From: Heracleum sosnowskyi
Lineage: Eukaryota > Streptophyta > Magnoliopsida > Apiales > Apiaceae
Direction: 5' to 3'
DNA length: 64,000 nt
Assembly (NCBI GenBank): GCA_030848705.1
Contig: CM061235.1
Span: 139,631,228 to 139,695,227 of the forward strand
Shown here: positions 34,630-47,600 of the stretch, piece by piece
Layout of the letters: each line of letters opens with the position of its first letter
How positions within the stretch are numbered: position 1 is the stretch's first letter
Notes under the pieces: generated by a model
What the model was told of the DNA's origin: nothing
The model's input: only the letters and a program-made list of their open reading frames with translations
Databases searched by the model: none
Position numbers and translations under genes: made by a program

Positions 34630-34740
34630 CTAAGGGGGGGAAAATATTTGGCAATCACACACAAATTCTAGGGTTTGCTCCTCTCGCACGGCGACGCTAC
34701 TCCAATAGATCTTCGGGTCGGGTCTCACCTCAATATTCAA
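34630..34740 (+). other. Probable 5' UTR exon of the RPRD1-like gene
   Basis: A locally GC-richer stretch with ctagggtttgctcctctcgc, a plant 5' leader signature, ends at a GT donor (gtaattg at 34741). It would be joined to the acceptor at 36151-36152, leaving a 1.4-kb leader intron with nothing else recognisable in it. The transcription start is not determined. Confidence 0.45.
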
Positions 34741-36184
34741 GTAATTGCAATCCAATTCACTTATTTCAGGTACTTTTTAATCGTCATTTCACCTCGTAGA
34801 ATCCCCAATTTTTTATGTTTACACTCTCTATATACGATTAAATTTTATTATGCTGTATTATTTTAGATTAAATCGTGAGTAGATGTTAATTGGATTGTTG
34901 TGTATGAATTTCTCAGCTTTAGCTAGAATATTTGTTTGTTTTGCTTAATTGCACTCGTTAATTTGGTATATTTGTTACGGAGATGCCGAGTTCATCAGTC
35001 ACCCCCAGCAGCTGTATGTTAGTCCCTTGTTTGTGTTTTGTATGTGTAGAAAATTAGATACCCAATTTCTAGTAGGATAAATTGGTTATGTTTTCGTATA
35101 TTTTATCGTATGTACTATAATATAAGGCTATGTTTGTTTTGAAGGATTATAGTCCAAGTTTTGTGATCATAGTCATCCTTTATATAGTCCATTCCCGTTT
35201 TTGTTTTACGAAGGATTATTTAGAGGAGGAATTCTTATACTTAAACCCTTGTTCCAATACAAGTAGAAGTCAAGTTAAATATATAAGGATTTTTTTGTCT
35301 AAATAAATTTACTCCCTTACTTGGTATTATTTAATCCACCTTTATAGTTAATTTTATGTTTTCCTGAGTTTATAATTCTTTAGCCATTTTTGCAAAGAAA
35401 GAAACATGGGATTAAATACTTAAAAAAAATTATATTCCTATCCCATACTTACACTTACATTGTGCCCCAAAAATTTTTGTTGAAGAGAAGAAAAGTGAAT
35501 TTTTTTGTTTAGCATGCTCATGAGTTTTATGTATAGAAGCCAGTAGGAGATAATTTTTTTGAAAACAATGATATAAGGGGGAATATCTAAAAAATGTTAG
35601 AGCTTCCCTCCTAATCATCCCATTTAGGGAAGAAACTCATATGGATTTAAAAAAAATAAATTCTCTCCCAATCTTTTCTCTTCTCTCTAGAAATATGAAA
35701 AATAAACCCGGGAGCATAACTTGAAGTGCAATTTTAAAAACTTTCCTTTCCCTTATTTTCTTTTCTATCCATATTCCAACTCAGGAGCATAATTCTCGTT
35801 GATGAATCAGAATGTCTCATTGAGTAATGATAGAATCTCAAGGGGTGTCCCAGTGTCGCAAAGTATGTTTCTCAGATGACCCATGACCTCATAGATTGTT
35901 GATTGAGAAACGTTATGATGGGTATACATTTGGGGGTTCTGTGACTTGGTTCTTTGTGTATTTTGTATCAAAAGTCTGCAAATTTATTCCCTTGCTGACC
36001 TTTATTAACAATGTTTATTGTATTTTGCCTTTTTTATTGTTTTCTAGTAACATTTATTTTCAAATAATATTTTAGACAGTACATTTCAGAGCTCCAGTTT
36101 ATCTTTGTGTAAAATAATTATTTTTGAATTTCTTTTGTTAAATATGTTGCAGGTATCAATTGCTATTGATTACAAAACAGCAAA

Positions 36185-39100
36185 ATGAGTGATGATGCTT
36201 TTGATGGACAGATATTGACTGATAAATTGTCTAAACTTAACAGTTCGCAGCAAAGTATAGAATGTATCCTTATCGGCGAATAATTTGTGCGGAGTAATTA
36301 TTTTTACCTGTCCTTGACTGTAGTAGAACTGGGTTTATGATTTGCTGTTTTTTCCTTTGTGTTGGTTAGAGTAATTGATCTGTTGTCTGTTTCATTTTTG
36401 TAAAACAAAATTGACCTCACATTTCATGTCTTGTTCGCCTGTTCAGAGTTAGGCAGAAAAGATATAAATTAGAAACATATGAAGAATTTGAGGAAGGTGG
36501 CACAAAGTTTGGAAGGAAAATCATTAGATGATGATGTTATAGTTATTCAATATACAACAAATATATTTTGTGCTTCAATATATGTGCTTAAAGCTGCTAT
36601 GCATCGATTATGTAGAATGTTAGATGAAGTAAATATATGTGTCGCATTTGAAAGACTGCGTCACTGAAGTACCTGACAAATCTCATATGAACCTTACAGA
36701 CTTGGTGATCTGTATGTTCTCAAAGTTATTTTTAATTTTGTTGTTAGTGTAAATGATTCATAAGATATTACATGTAATTGTCTGTAGCTGGATTTTATCA
36801 TTTTCAATCAGTGAAAGTGGTTTGTAGCTTATTAGTTTTGTTTGTAGCTTATTAGTTTTCTTTTAAAATCATCGAGAGAGAAATGAGAAATAAACTGTAT
36901 TATGTATTAAGAACGTAGAGAAGTGGATTGGGAACATGTGTAATTATACTATATATAATGTATTAACACATGTATTCACATATATAGGGCCAGGTTTTGT
37001 GTAATTTGTCACAAATTGCAGTTTTCCCTTAATTTTTGTCGAATTTATATTCTGATTATTCTAAAGTGGTTCTCATTTGAAATTAAGTACATATTACTCC
37101 GTGTTAAATTCTATCTTTATTTCTTATTTAGGCATAACTGTGTTATTCATCTTTTCCCCCAAATTCCCTGTATTTGTGCAGATAGTTTGGTGTGTTTTTT
37201 TTCTATGCGTAGGATATGTCTAGAAAATGGAGTCTGTGATAAAAATTTATCCTTGTGAAGCTCCTAAGTGTTTTGAAAGGTGCAGTGAAGTATGTAATTA
37301 ATTGATTGACTTTACTCTTTGTGCAATGGTTTTGCGAAGCGTGGTGCATACTGGTTGGTGAATTAATATTCTCTGTTTGGAGCAGTTCTGTTCATGACAT
37401 TGATTTTTCTCTTTATGTACATGTATGCTGAATGAAGTTTAGTATAGTTTTATAATATAAATTTTTTTCGAGGATGCCCGACAAGACGAACTCTATAGCG
37501 AATCACAAACTTGTACTTGCTCATTCATCATTGCATCCTGTCATTAATATTGTTTGATTATTAGCATCTTGTGTGTTTCTTTTAACATTCAATAGCTTTA
37601 TCTCGTTGGTGCATCACTCACCGTAAAAAGGCCAAGCAAATTGTCGAATCATGGGATAAACTATTTAAATCTGCTCAGAGGGATCAGCGTGTTTCATTTC
37701 TATATTTGTCCAATGACATTTTACAAAACAGTAGACGGAAGGGCAGCGAGTTTGTGAATGAATTTTGGAAGGTGCTCCCTGCAGCTCTAAAGAATGTCTA
37801 TGGAACAGGCGATGAAAATGGAAAGAAAGCAGCCTCCAGACTGGTATTTCTCTTTTTCTTGTAAATATATCCTTTATCTTTTGTTAACAGTAAGTATACC
37901 TTGAAAAGGTAGTTGCGATTGCAATTGATAATCTGCTACCGAGGACCTTCACACATCACATGCAATTAGAGACGTTCAAAAAATCCGTAAAACCGATCGG
38001 ACCCGGAAAAAGGTTGGCCTGTCCTGATGGTCTTAATCGAGATTCGTATTTTTCATCAAAATCCGGCCAACCTAAAATCCGACCCGACCCCAAAATCTTT
38101 AAAAATCTGGATTAGAAAGTCTGGATAAATTCTGTAAGAATCACCAAAGATGTGTTAATATTAATAAATTCCAAAAATATTAATATTAATTAATAAAACC
38201 TGGATAAAAGCCTGATCTGGCACACATGTCTAAAAGGAGCCTTGATATAATCCAGTCTGAAGGCCTTTTTGTGCATCTCTATATGCAATGACCTTCTTTA
38301 CTGTTAACACGTATCCATGTCGGACACTTCTAGCCGAGTCCGAGTAACATAGCTTCTTTATGAGAATAATTCATCTAATACAGCGGAAAGTATTCCAGTT
38401 GTATTACTAGATCAAATGTTTAGTTTTAAGGAATGGACTGTATGGAGTCCTAGTAAACATGTTTTACTAATCACTAGAAATGTGAGGAGAGTAAGAGATA
38501 TGTTCAGACGAGTATCCTTACATAAACTCACTAAAAGAACCTCTGCCTCCTTTATTTATCTTTGTTTTTTTCAAAGGAGTCAGAGGTCCTTTTAGTGAGC
38601 TCATGTTAAATAGATTAAGAACCCTAACTTATGGTTGAGAAAATCTGTGAAAACAAACCAAAAAAAACAATGGCAACCAACGACCACCAAAAAAACACGA
38701 CCCTACTAAAGAACTGAAAGTACAGTAGTCTATTTTTTCCCAGCTAAAGATAAAAAGAATTAATCCCTCAAAACCTTTTGAAATTTACATCCAAATCCAA
38801 GTAGCAACCCAAAACTTATTAATGTCCCACACCCTCAATAAACTACAATATTTTTTTTTTTAAAGTTTCTGCTATTACTCTCAAGCTATATAAACCAAAA
38901 GTGGCCTATTAAAGAGTGATGTGTTGGTAGCAGAAGACGAATGAGTTGGAAATAAAATTCTGCTTGTCATTTTATATTATTCTTACTACACTTAATCAAG
39001 GTTTAAAGCATTCACAGAATGTGAATGATTTCAACTCTTGGAGTCTTGCTTATTGTATATCAAGGTTCACCATCTATGGGTGCTTAGTTTCATGGTGTAC

Positions 39101-42100
39101 TGGATTTGAAATCGTAAGAATAAATCAGTTTTGCTCATTGTTATTATTTTAAGTCTTGAGCCATATCATGTATGATTTAATCGGTTGCAGTTACTTATGG
39201 GGTGTAGAGTTTTAGAAAGAGTTTTTCAGTACAAAAGCAATATAATTAGCATGGTTATTAGACCTGATAGTAGATATTTAAGGATCAAGAATGCTTCGTA
39301 TACAACAGGCTTCAATCACATAAGCAGATTAGTAATGCCGACATGTTCTCGACCACAAATTTTAATTAGATGCACGAAGGTTTTTGGCTGAACGTATCTT
39401 GTCATTTTTTTTGGCTCCTTGATGTAGTGTGAGGAACCTTGTGCATTTTCTCTGTTTTATGCGACTGATCGCTTAATTTTTACTTGCGTCCCTCTTATGA
39501 GCAAATCTTTTGATGAGATGCTACTCTTACGTTATTTTTACCGAAGGTGTTTCGAATAGGAGAATTGAAGTAACACATGAGTTGAGGCATTTTCATTTAT
39601 ACTTTTAAGGGTTTCGCTCGTGTATGATTTGTAAACTCTCATTGTAATCATATGACTATCATTTGTCTTCTCTTTATTGTTTTTTCTAGCAACTTTTAAC
39701 TAGAGCAATTACTAATTTCGTATTAAATAACTCATTAGGTTAACATCTGGGAAGAGCGCAAGGTTTTTGGGTCTCGGGGACAAAACTTGAAAAATGAAAT
39801 GCTGGGTAAAAATCCTCTCCCTGATCCGGCACTTCCGATCAATGGAAAGAGTTCAAACCCTATTAAGATAGTGAAGAGGGATGCTCATGCATTAAGAATT
39901 GTAAGTAGTAAATATATGTGGTATGACAGGCTTGTTGACATACATATATGCTTTATATTTATATGTTTTTCCTGAGATTCTGTTTTTGTCTTTGGTTATT
40001 ACAAATTCAGAAATTAGCTGTTGGTGCTATGCCAGAAAAAATTATAACATCATTTCAATCGGTACATGACCAAAATGTTGATGAAGAAGCTGCTTTTAAC
40101 AAATTTGAAAGTGCAATTGTCCGTGGTGGGGAAATTGAAAGAAATGTAGAAGGCATATCCGCTCATGGTATATTCCATTGTTTTCTGTGTCTATATTTAA
40201 AGTTCACGGCATTATGAAAAATCCAATGTCCGCATTAATAGGTCTAAATTTTTACTTTTTTACTTAAGTCAGATGATTTCCTATTCCATTTGTTTTCTTA
40301 GTAATGATATAATCAGTGAAACTGAATGATCCGAGTTCATGACTATGAACCTTAGTAATAAGAGGGTTAATTTTTAATTGCAGTTAACAAGCAAATCCGG
40401 ATTTACATTTTAAACTTGCTAAACATGGATGTTGAACTTAATATTGTTAAATGCTCTTGTGAATTTTAGGAAATCTGCAGGGTTCTCATTTGGTGGAAGA
40501 TATACAGGAGCAGGAAAGGGTACTCCAGCAGTGTATTAATCAACTTGAAAGTTTTGAAGCAACAAGGACTGCCTTGGTTTCCCTGCTTAAAGATGCACTG
40601 CGTAATCAAGTACCCTATTCCTCTCTGAACCTGAGCATACATTTAAATCGGGTTTGTAAGTAATTCTGTTACTAACCTTAATTATTTCAGGAGCCAGCTC
40701 TGGAACGTATTCACACTCAGTTGCAGGTAGCTCTCTTCCTCCTCCCTTGTATCATTAGCTGTTTAAATGTGTTTGATGACAGTGGTGTGCTTATTTATTC
40801 TTATATATTGGAAGGAAGTTCAAATGATCAGGTATGATGAAAATGTTTGTAGTACAAAACTTTATGATGATTGTCGTAGATAACGGTGCTCTGCATTTTT
40901 GGACCTCATATATAATGTATCAGGTTTTGCAGATTTATGTGTAACAGTTGTAGATTGTTTGCTATTATTATTGTGAGGAATTGTTTCTTGGCTATGATGC
41001 ACAATTTGTCTTTGCATTAGAGGGATAGATAAGAGTACATGTATATATTGTTTTTTAAAATACTTTAGTCTGTCAGTACCACAACCATGGCTGTAAACAT
41101 AAAAGTTCTTATCTGGTAATACACAATTGTAAGGATGCAACCATTTACCAGTTGTCCATTTCTTGTACTCCATGATTGTTACAAAGTTCAAGCTGTCTCC
41201 GGATATAACAAGCTCTTATATAATCTTTTTAGAACTCAGATATTTTTTGTTTAAACTAATTTCCCAAACAAATTCCAAGTTTTCCGGTTCCTGATTTTCT
41301 ATATGCTCTAGTTGCATGCACACCCATTCAATAGTTTTTTTGCAATTATTGAAAACTATTAGAAGTGTGAGGAAACAAAGAGGGCCCATTGACTCGGTGA
41401 ACACCAAGTATTGGGAGTAAAATGAGAATCATCGAGGATGTAATACCTACCTATGTATTGCTTTCAAATAGCTTCTCTTGCTCTTTATCCTAAATGTCGT
41501 AAATGTAATCCTTGCCTCCTTTCTTTTAGTACGCCACCAACCAAAGTAAGCCTATGTTACTCGGACTCGGCTAGAAGTGTCCGATATGGATACGTGTGTC
41601 CAAGTGCTAAGTGCTGGACTTGGCAAGATTTTGAAAAATATGCATGTTTTTGGCTTAAAATAAGTGTCCGGGTCCGAGTGTCCATGTCCTAGTGTCCAGA
41701 GTGTCCGACACGGGTACTTAAAGGTAAAATGAAGAGTCCGAGCATCATAGGAGTAAGCTAGCCATGTCAATTTTGGTGGGTACACCTCATTGTTTCTAAA
41801 ATGTTTGCACCAAGACCAATCCACTAATATTCTGAAAAGCCAAACATTATGTCTCTTTTTCTCTCATTATTCTTTATATGTGAAATCAATCTTTAGAAAC
41901 TCTCATCTCCCTTTGATGTTAAATATTACCTCATGTTTTCATACATGACATCCCACTCCACTATCTCATATAAATTTACTCTCCTTGATGTCAATGCTTA
42001 TTAGTTGGCGTTTCTCTCTCTATACATACACACATGTAGGGTGAGGCTTCTTGAGGAACCCATATAAATGGGTAACTTATGCACTTGAAACTGGGTCTTT

Positions 42101-44646
42101 CATTACCCTAATTATGAGCAATGACAGTTACTAAGATACAAAGTAAACTTTAAACTACATTATTCTAGCTTTTTAAAATATATAACACATGTAAAACAAT
42201 TACAAAACACCAAACATAAATTTTGGATTGCATAATAAATACTCCCTCAGTCCCATCCATTTCTTTACACTTCTAAAAGTTTCCAAAACTAGTAAAGTTT
42301 TATAGTATAAAAATTAACTACATCCACTACTTTTCTCCACTACATTATACGTTAAATATTGATGGATCCCACCATTTTACCAACTTTTCTTACTTTTCAC
42401 CATTATTTTACACTTTTTTTTAACCTCTGTGCCCAATTCATTTGTAAAGAAATGAGAGGAAATGAGTAATATATAACACAAAAGAATCTTAAAATACAAA
42501 AAAACAATTACTCAAATACATAACACATGTAAAAAATTACAAAACACTAAACACAAATACATAACACATGTAAATCAATTACAAAACACCAAATGGAAAT
42601 TTTGGATTGCATAATAAATATTACATAACACAAAAAAAATCTTAAAATACAAACAAAAATTATTGAAATACAGAACACGCAAATTACCGAACAAGTAAAA
42701 CTCAAAACACATAAAACAGAAAATACAGACCACATAAAGAATAAAGAACACAATTAAAATTATAGTACACAAACTAATGTTAAAATTGTAGAATATTTTT
42801 TTTTTAATTTTTCTTTTTTGTAATTATATATTTTATATCATTTTTTGTGTACTCTAAAAATGACGAGGGTGTTGCAACTTTTGTGTTCACATGACATGTG
42901 CCTAACCTATGTACATACATAAAATGTGTGATGTATAATAATTAAGTATATTTGTTGTAAAATTTTGTTTTTTTGTGTTCTCTATAATGTGTTATATAAA
43001 TAAAATTTAACTTTTGTTTATTAAATTAAAAAAATGTGTTTTATTAAAACAAATTAGAGAACTTTGATGTCTGTAAATTTTTTGTATTGAGTTTTGTAGT
43101 AGTGATATTTTTTAATATTATATTTACAAGGGTAAAAAGAATTTAAAGGTACCCGTAAATGAATTTCCTAAAGTCAATCTAATGAAACAATGAAAAGTAT
43201 TTAAAAAAAACAAAACTTTTTTCATTGGTGAAACTTGATTTTATAATTTTGTACTACAATCTAATCTTCATTAAGTGCATGTTAGCAATTTTATGTTTTA
43301 TGCTTAAAATGATTTTGTTTTTGAATTTCTGATTTTTTATTTAATTCTATACACGAATTGTGAAAGAATTATGTAACTACATACTCTTATTGACTTAACT
43401 TTAGGAAATTTATGTAAAGCCAACTTTAGATATCTTTTACCATAATTGCGATGTGTTCTATGAAATGAAGTAATATTTTTAAGTGAATTGAATATGTGTG
43501 TTATTGAAACAAATTGATGAATTTAATATTATGTAGATATTAAAAGTTCAAAATATGTTTTTATAAAAAAGTTGTACTCATGAAATATTAATACATGAAA
43601 ACTAATACTATATTTTTTAAGTATAAATTTTCACTAATGGATAAAAGAAATTAACAAATGAACAATTATTTTGAGAATTTGAGAATAGACACGTACATCA
43701 TAGAATTGGCACATGATGCATTAGGGGTGGCAATTTCGGGTAATGGGCCGGGTTCGTGTCGGGTTTGATGTACCGATCCTTTTTTTAGGTCAACCCCAAT
43801 CCGAAACGATTTGAAAATTTTAATTGGAACCCCTCCTGTTAATACCCGATCAACCGGAAAATGACCCGTTTTGACCCTAAAATAATTTAAAATAATTTTT
43901 TTAATCATATAAATTAGTTTTTATCTATAATATATTAAAAATATATAATATTGACGTTGAACCAAAGACTAGGATCAACAACAATCGTTAATCCTTAACA
44001 ACAAAAGTCTCGAGGTTTTTAATTCAATCAAAGATAATAGATAATGGCTAATACAATTCGACGATGTTTTTATATGTAGGGATATAAAACCCTTATAGAA
44101 AAGGAAATAAAATAATTTTGAATTAAAATAAAATATTTATTATAAAGTAGCATGATCATGCAACATTGAGAGTGATCATGCGCGGTCTCTCCAACCCAAT
44201 ATTTAATTGACATTTGGACTAATTTTTTCATCAAATAAAGTTAAAAATTATATTATTTTTTTTGAAAAACATAAAATGTTAAAGAAGTGTTTGTGTTTGT
44301 CTGAGTTCGGTTCGTTGTGTTCGTGAACTGTTCGTGTTCGGTTCGAGTATTACCGAACTCGAGTTCGGACAAGAAATTTTGTCCGATACGGTTACCGAAC
44401 ATTGTTCGGTTCGTTAAGATTTTGCTCGAGTTCGTTAAAAGTTCGTTCGAGTTCGTCCGAGTTCGGTTCGTTTACAACTATACCTTTCTTGTAAGTCTTT
44501 CTTCAAGACCCATGCCTTTTGTCCTACATCAAATATTAACTTTATGAGATGATATGAATTAACATTATTTAAATGATATGTATATATATCACATATTTAT
44601 ACAATTATGTTGTGTAAATGATGTATATATTATATAATTCATTATA

Positions 44647-44692
<46 letters not shown>

Positions 44693-47600
44693 CTTGTATT
44701 CCTTCGTTAATTTACTTTTTCTTTACCAATATTGTGTGCGTATATGTTTTTTTTATTTTATATATTAGATTTAAAACTAGCTTAAAATCCGTGCGATGCA
44801 CGGATTGTTTTAATAGTTATTATTATTTTTTTACGTTTTAATATTTTATTAATTGTATTTGTTTTAAAAAAGGTAGGCATGTTAAAATAGGCAAACTTTT
44901 TTGAATAATGAAAAGTGTTGAAATAAAATTTAAAATAAATAAGGGTTTGGCCGTAATATTTTTGGAAAATGAGGGATTTTAGTATGTAAAAATAGAAAAG
45001 GTAACATATTTTAGTTGAAAAATATAATTGTCCGTGATATTTTTGGAAAAAGGGGGATTTTGTTAGAAAAAAATAGAAAGAGAACGTGTTTTAGCTGAAA
45101 AAGGTAATTGGTTATAAATAGGTAATGTTATTATTTAATAATATTTTTATAGATAAGTAATGGTAATTAAGTAGAAACACGAAGTACCAAAAAATTGTAC
45201 CTACAAATCGAACTTTTAATTTTTTGTCTTTAATAATATAGAATAATAAGTTTTTTAATAGAAAAAACCATAAAAAATTAAAGGAGTAGACCAAAATTAT
45301 TAAAGTGCATAAAACCGTATAATAAGTTTTTAATAGGAAAGCCCATAAAAAAATAGGAGTAAACCCAAGTTGTTAAAGTACATAAAACCCAACCCAAAAT
45401 ACCGACTATCGTCCGACTACAAAACTTTTAATGTTTCGTCTTTAATTATATAGTATAGATTTGTCATGTGACATGTATAAATGTACATAACTTGTACTTC
45501 AAATTTTCTTCATAAGAGAACAGCATGAATTACAATTTTTCAGTTTGTTAAATCCCTCTCTCTCTATATATATTTACATATGATATATTTAGTTGACTTG
45601 GACCTTTGTTTGGGTTAGCTTTTTTTCCTTTCATAAGAGGGAAAAGAACCTATTTATACTTCCGTATGCGCTTGAGGAGTATTCTTATATTTAGAGTTGA
45701 CGCGTTGAGGGAGGCGTAGATCGCTAAATAGAAATGGCTTTTCTTGATTCATCTTGGCCTAGAATTAGCATTTCTTGATGCATCTAGGCCTTCCCATATT
45801 TGTCATATGATAGGCTGGTTCCTTCTCCATATTCCCATATCTATTGACGACTATTTAATGGTCAGACTCAGACCCATGTGAAAGGATACCTCTTAGATCA
45901 TTAACTAATCCATCAAGTTTAATTTTAAATTCTTTTTTATGCTAGAGTACTGTGAACAAATGTAAGAAGACGTGATGCATGACAATGGTGAACAGGTTGA
46001 AACACCGAGAGAGACTTTGAGTGGGGAATAAAAGTAAAAAAAATATTCATTTTATCATAGTAATACATATCAATGTGTCTTCATTATTTAATTGGTTGAT
46101 ATTTTTGTGATATTTAGGTGGCTGTTAATAATTTTGAATGTTCTAGTTTTATCAACTAGTTAAGTACAGTGATGTTAGCCCAACCCAACTAGCCTAACCC
46201 AACTGCTGAGTTGTACACTTGTACTACCTATTGATGTACAACTAGATATTATGAGGCAGAATTGATATTATGTACAACTAGATACAGCAGTTTCGTATAC
46301 AACATGAATTAGTCGAATATTCAGTGTTTATGTTTGAACTTTTAGGTACACAAACACAAAATTATAAAATAGACTTTGTCACGTGAGTTTTCAATTTGGG
46401 TCAAGAAGTACATAAAATAAATAAATAAATACTAAAGCATAAAGTTACATAGTGTTTAATTATATAATCTTTAAAATATATCTTATGCAATTAGGTCTTC
46501 GATTGGGAATATCGTAATTAGCCAAAGACAATAACTCAAATAGTGCCACATGTTTAATCACTTTCTTTTTTCTCATTATATGAGAACAGATGTAGCTTAC
46601 AAAGCAGTGAACCGATGTAGGTGTGCCAGAGTGCGTATGGAGCGCATTTACATATTTTATTTCAGCAAAGAGATTCGTGGGGGTACGGGAGGGGTAGAAA
46701 AAGTTATTTTACTACTGATTTTTGGCTGTGGTTTCGTAGGGGTACGGGAGGGGTAGAAAAAGTAATTTTACTACCGATTTTTTCCTTTAATTTGACTGAT
46801 TGACTCACACCAGTACACTACCGACTATCACTACTGTTTCTTCTATAATTTTTTAAAATTAGCTGCTGTCTTTTAAAAAATATTATATACATATATATGA
46901 CTATTTGGTTTAATCTGAATGCTGCTCTTGGTTTTGTTAATTAATTACGTAGGTAAGATATATTTATAAAATTTACGATTGTTGTATTCCCCTGCACCTT
47001 ATCCCCATATTTTTGAATTTGCTGAATTGTCGTGGTACTGCACACCCCTGCACTGATTTATGGTTTCATAAGCTCTTTAACTTTGCCACTCCAATTATCC
47101 CATATATCGAAATCTATATATTTTAAATCTCCACCCTCTCAATATTGCCAGCCATCCTGGTTCAGTACCTTGAGATGAAGAAAATAAGATTGAATTAACT
47201 TGCTCTTGATGGAGATTTAAAATTAAATATTAGAAAAGAAAAATGTATATACGAAATAAGTTTTCAAGGACATAAAGGAATTGAATGTGTGCCATTGGAG
47301 ATAATATTACACCAAATGGTGTTAAAGTTGCACCTTTTTGGTGTTATAGCGTCCTTTTACACAAAATTTACCTTTTTTTAGAAATTGTAGGGAAATTCTC
47401 AATGATGCCCTCGTAGAATTGACTTTTTCAAATGGTACTAAAATACGCTTGACTTCCAATCGATAAGCCACTGTACTGTTGTGTCATTCCCTGCCATACC
47501 CCCTCCTGTCAACCTCCGTTGGTCAACGTTGTATTACACTTTGTTGAGTGTAATATACAACTATTTTCTGAAAACCCTCATTTTTCAGGGTTGTAAAAAC

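Noticed and set aside
38946..39391. Two short plus-strand frames inside intron 3 of the RPRD1-like gene
   Set aside because: They have no conserved motif and lie between exons whose phases already match.
45112..45294. 60-codon minus-strand frame inside the short Helitron
   Set aside because: It is low-complexity Phe/Leu/Tyr-rich text from AT-rich DNA with no Rep or helicase motif.
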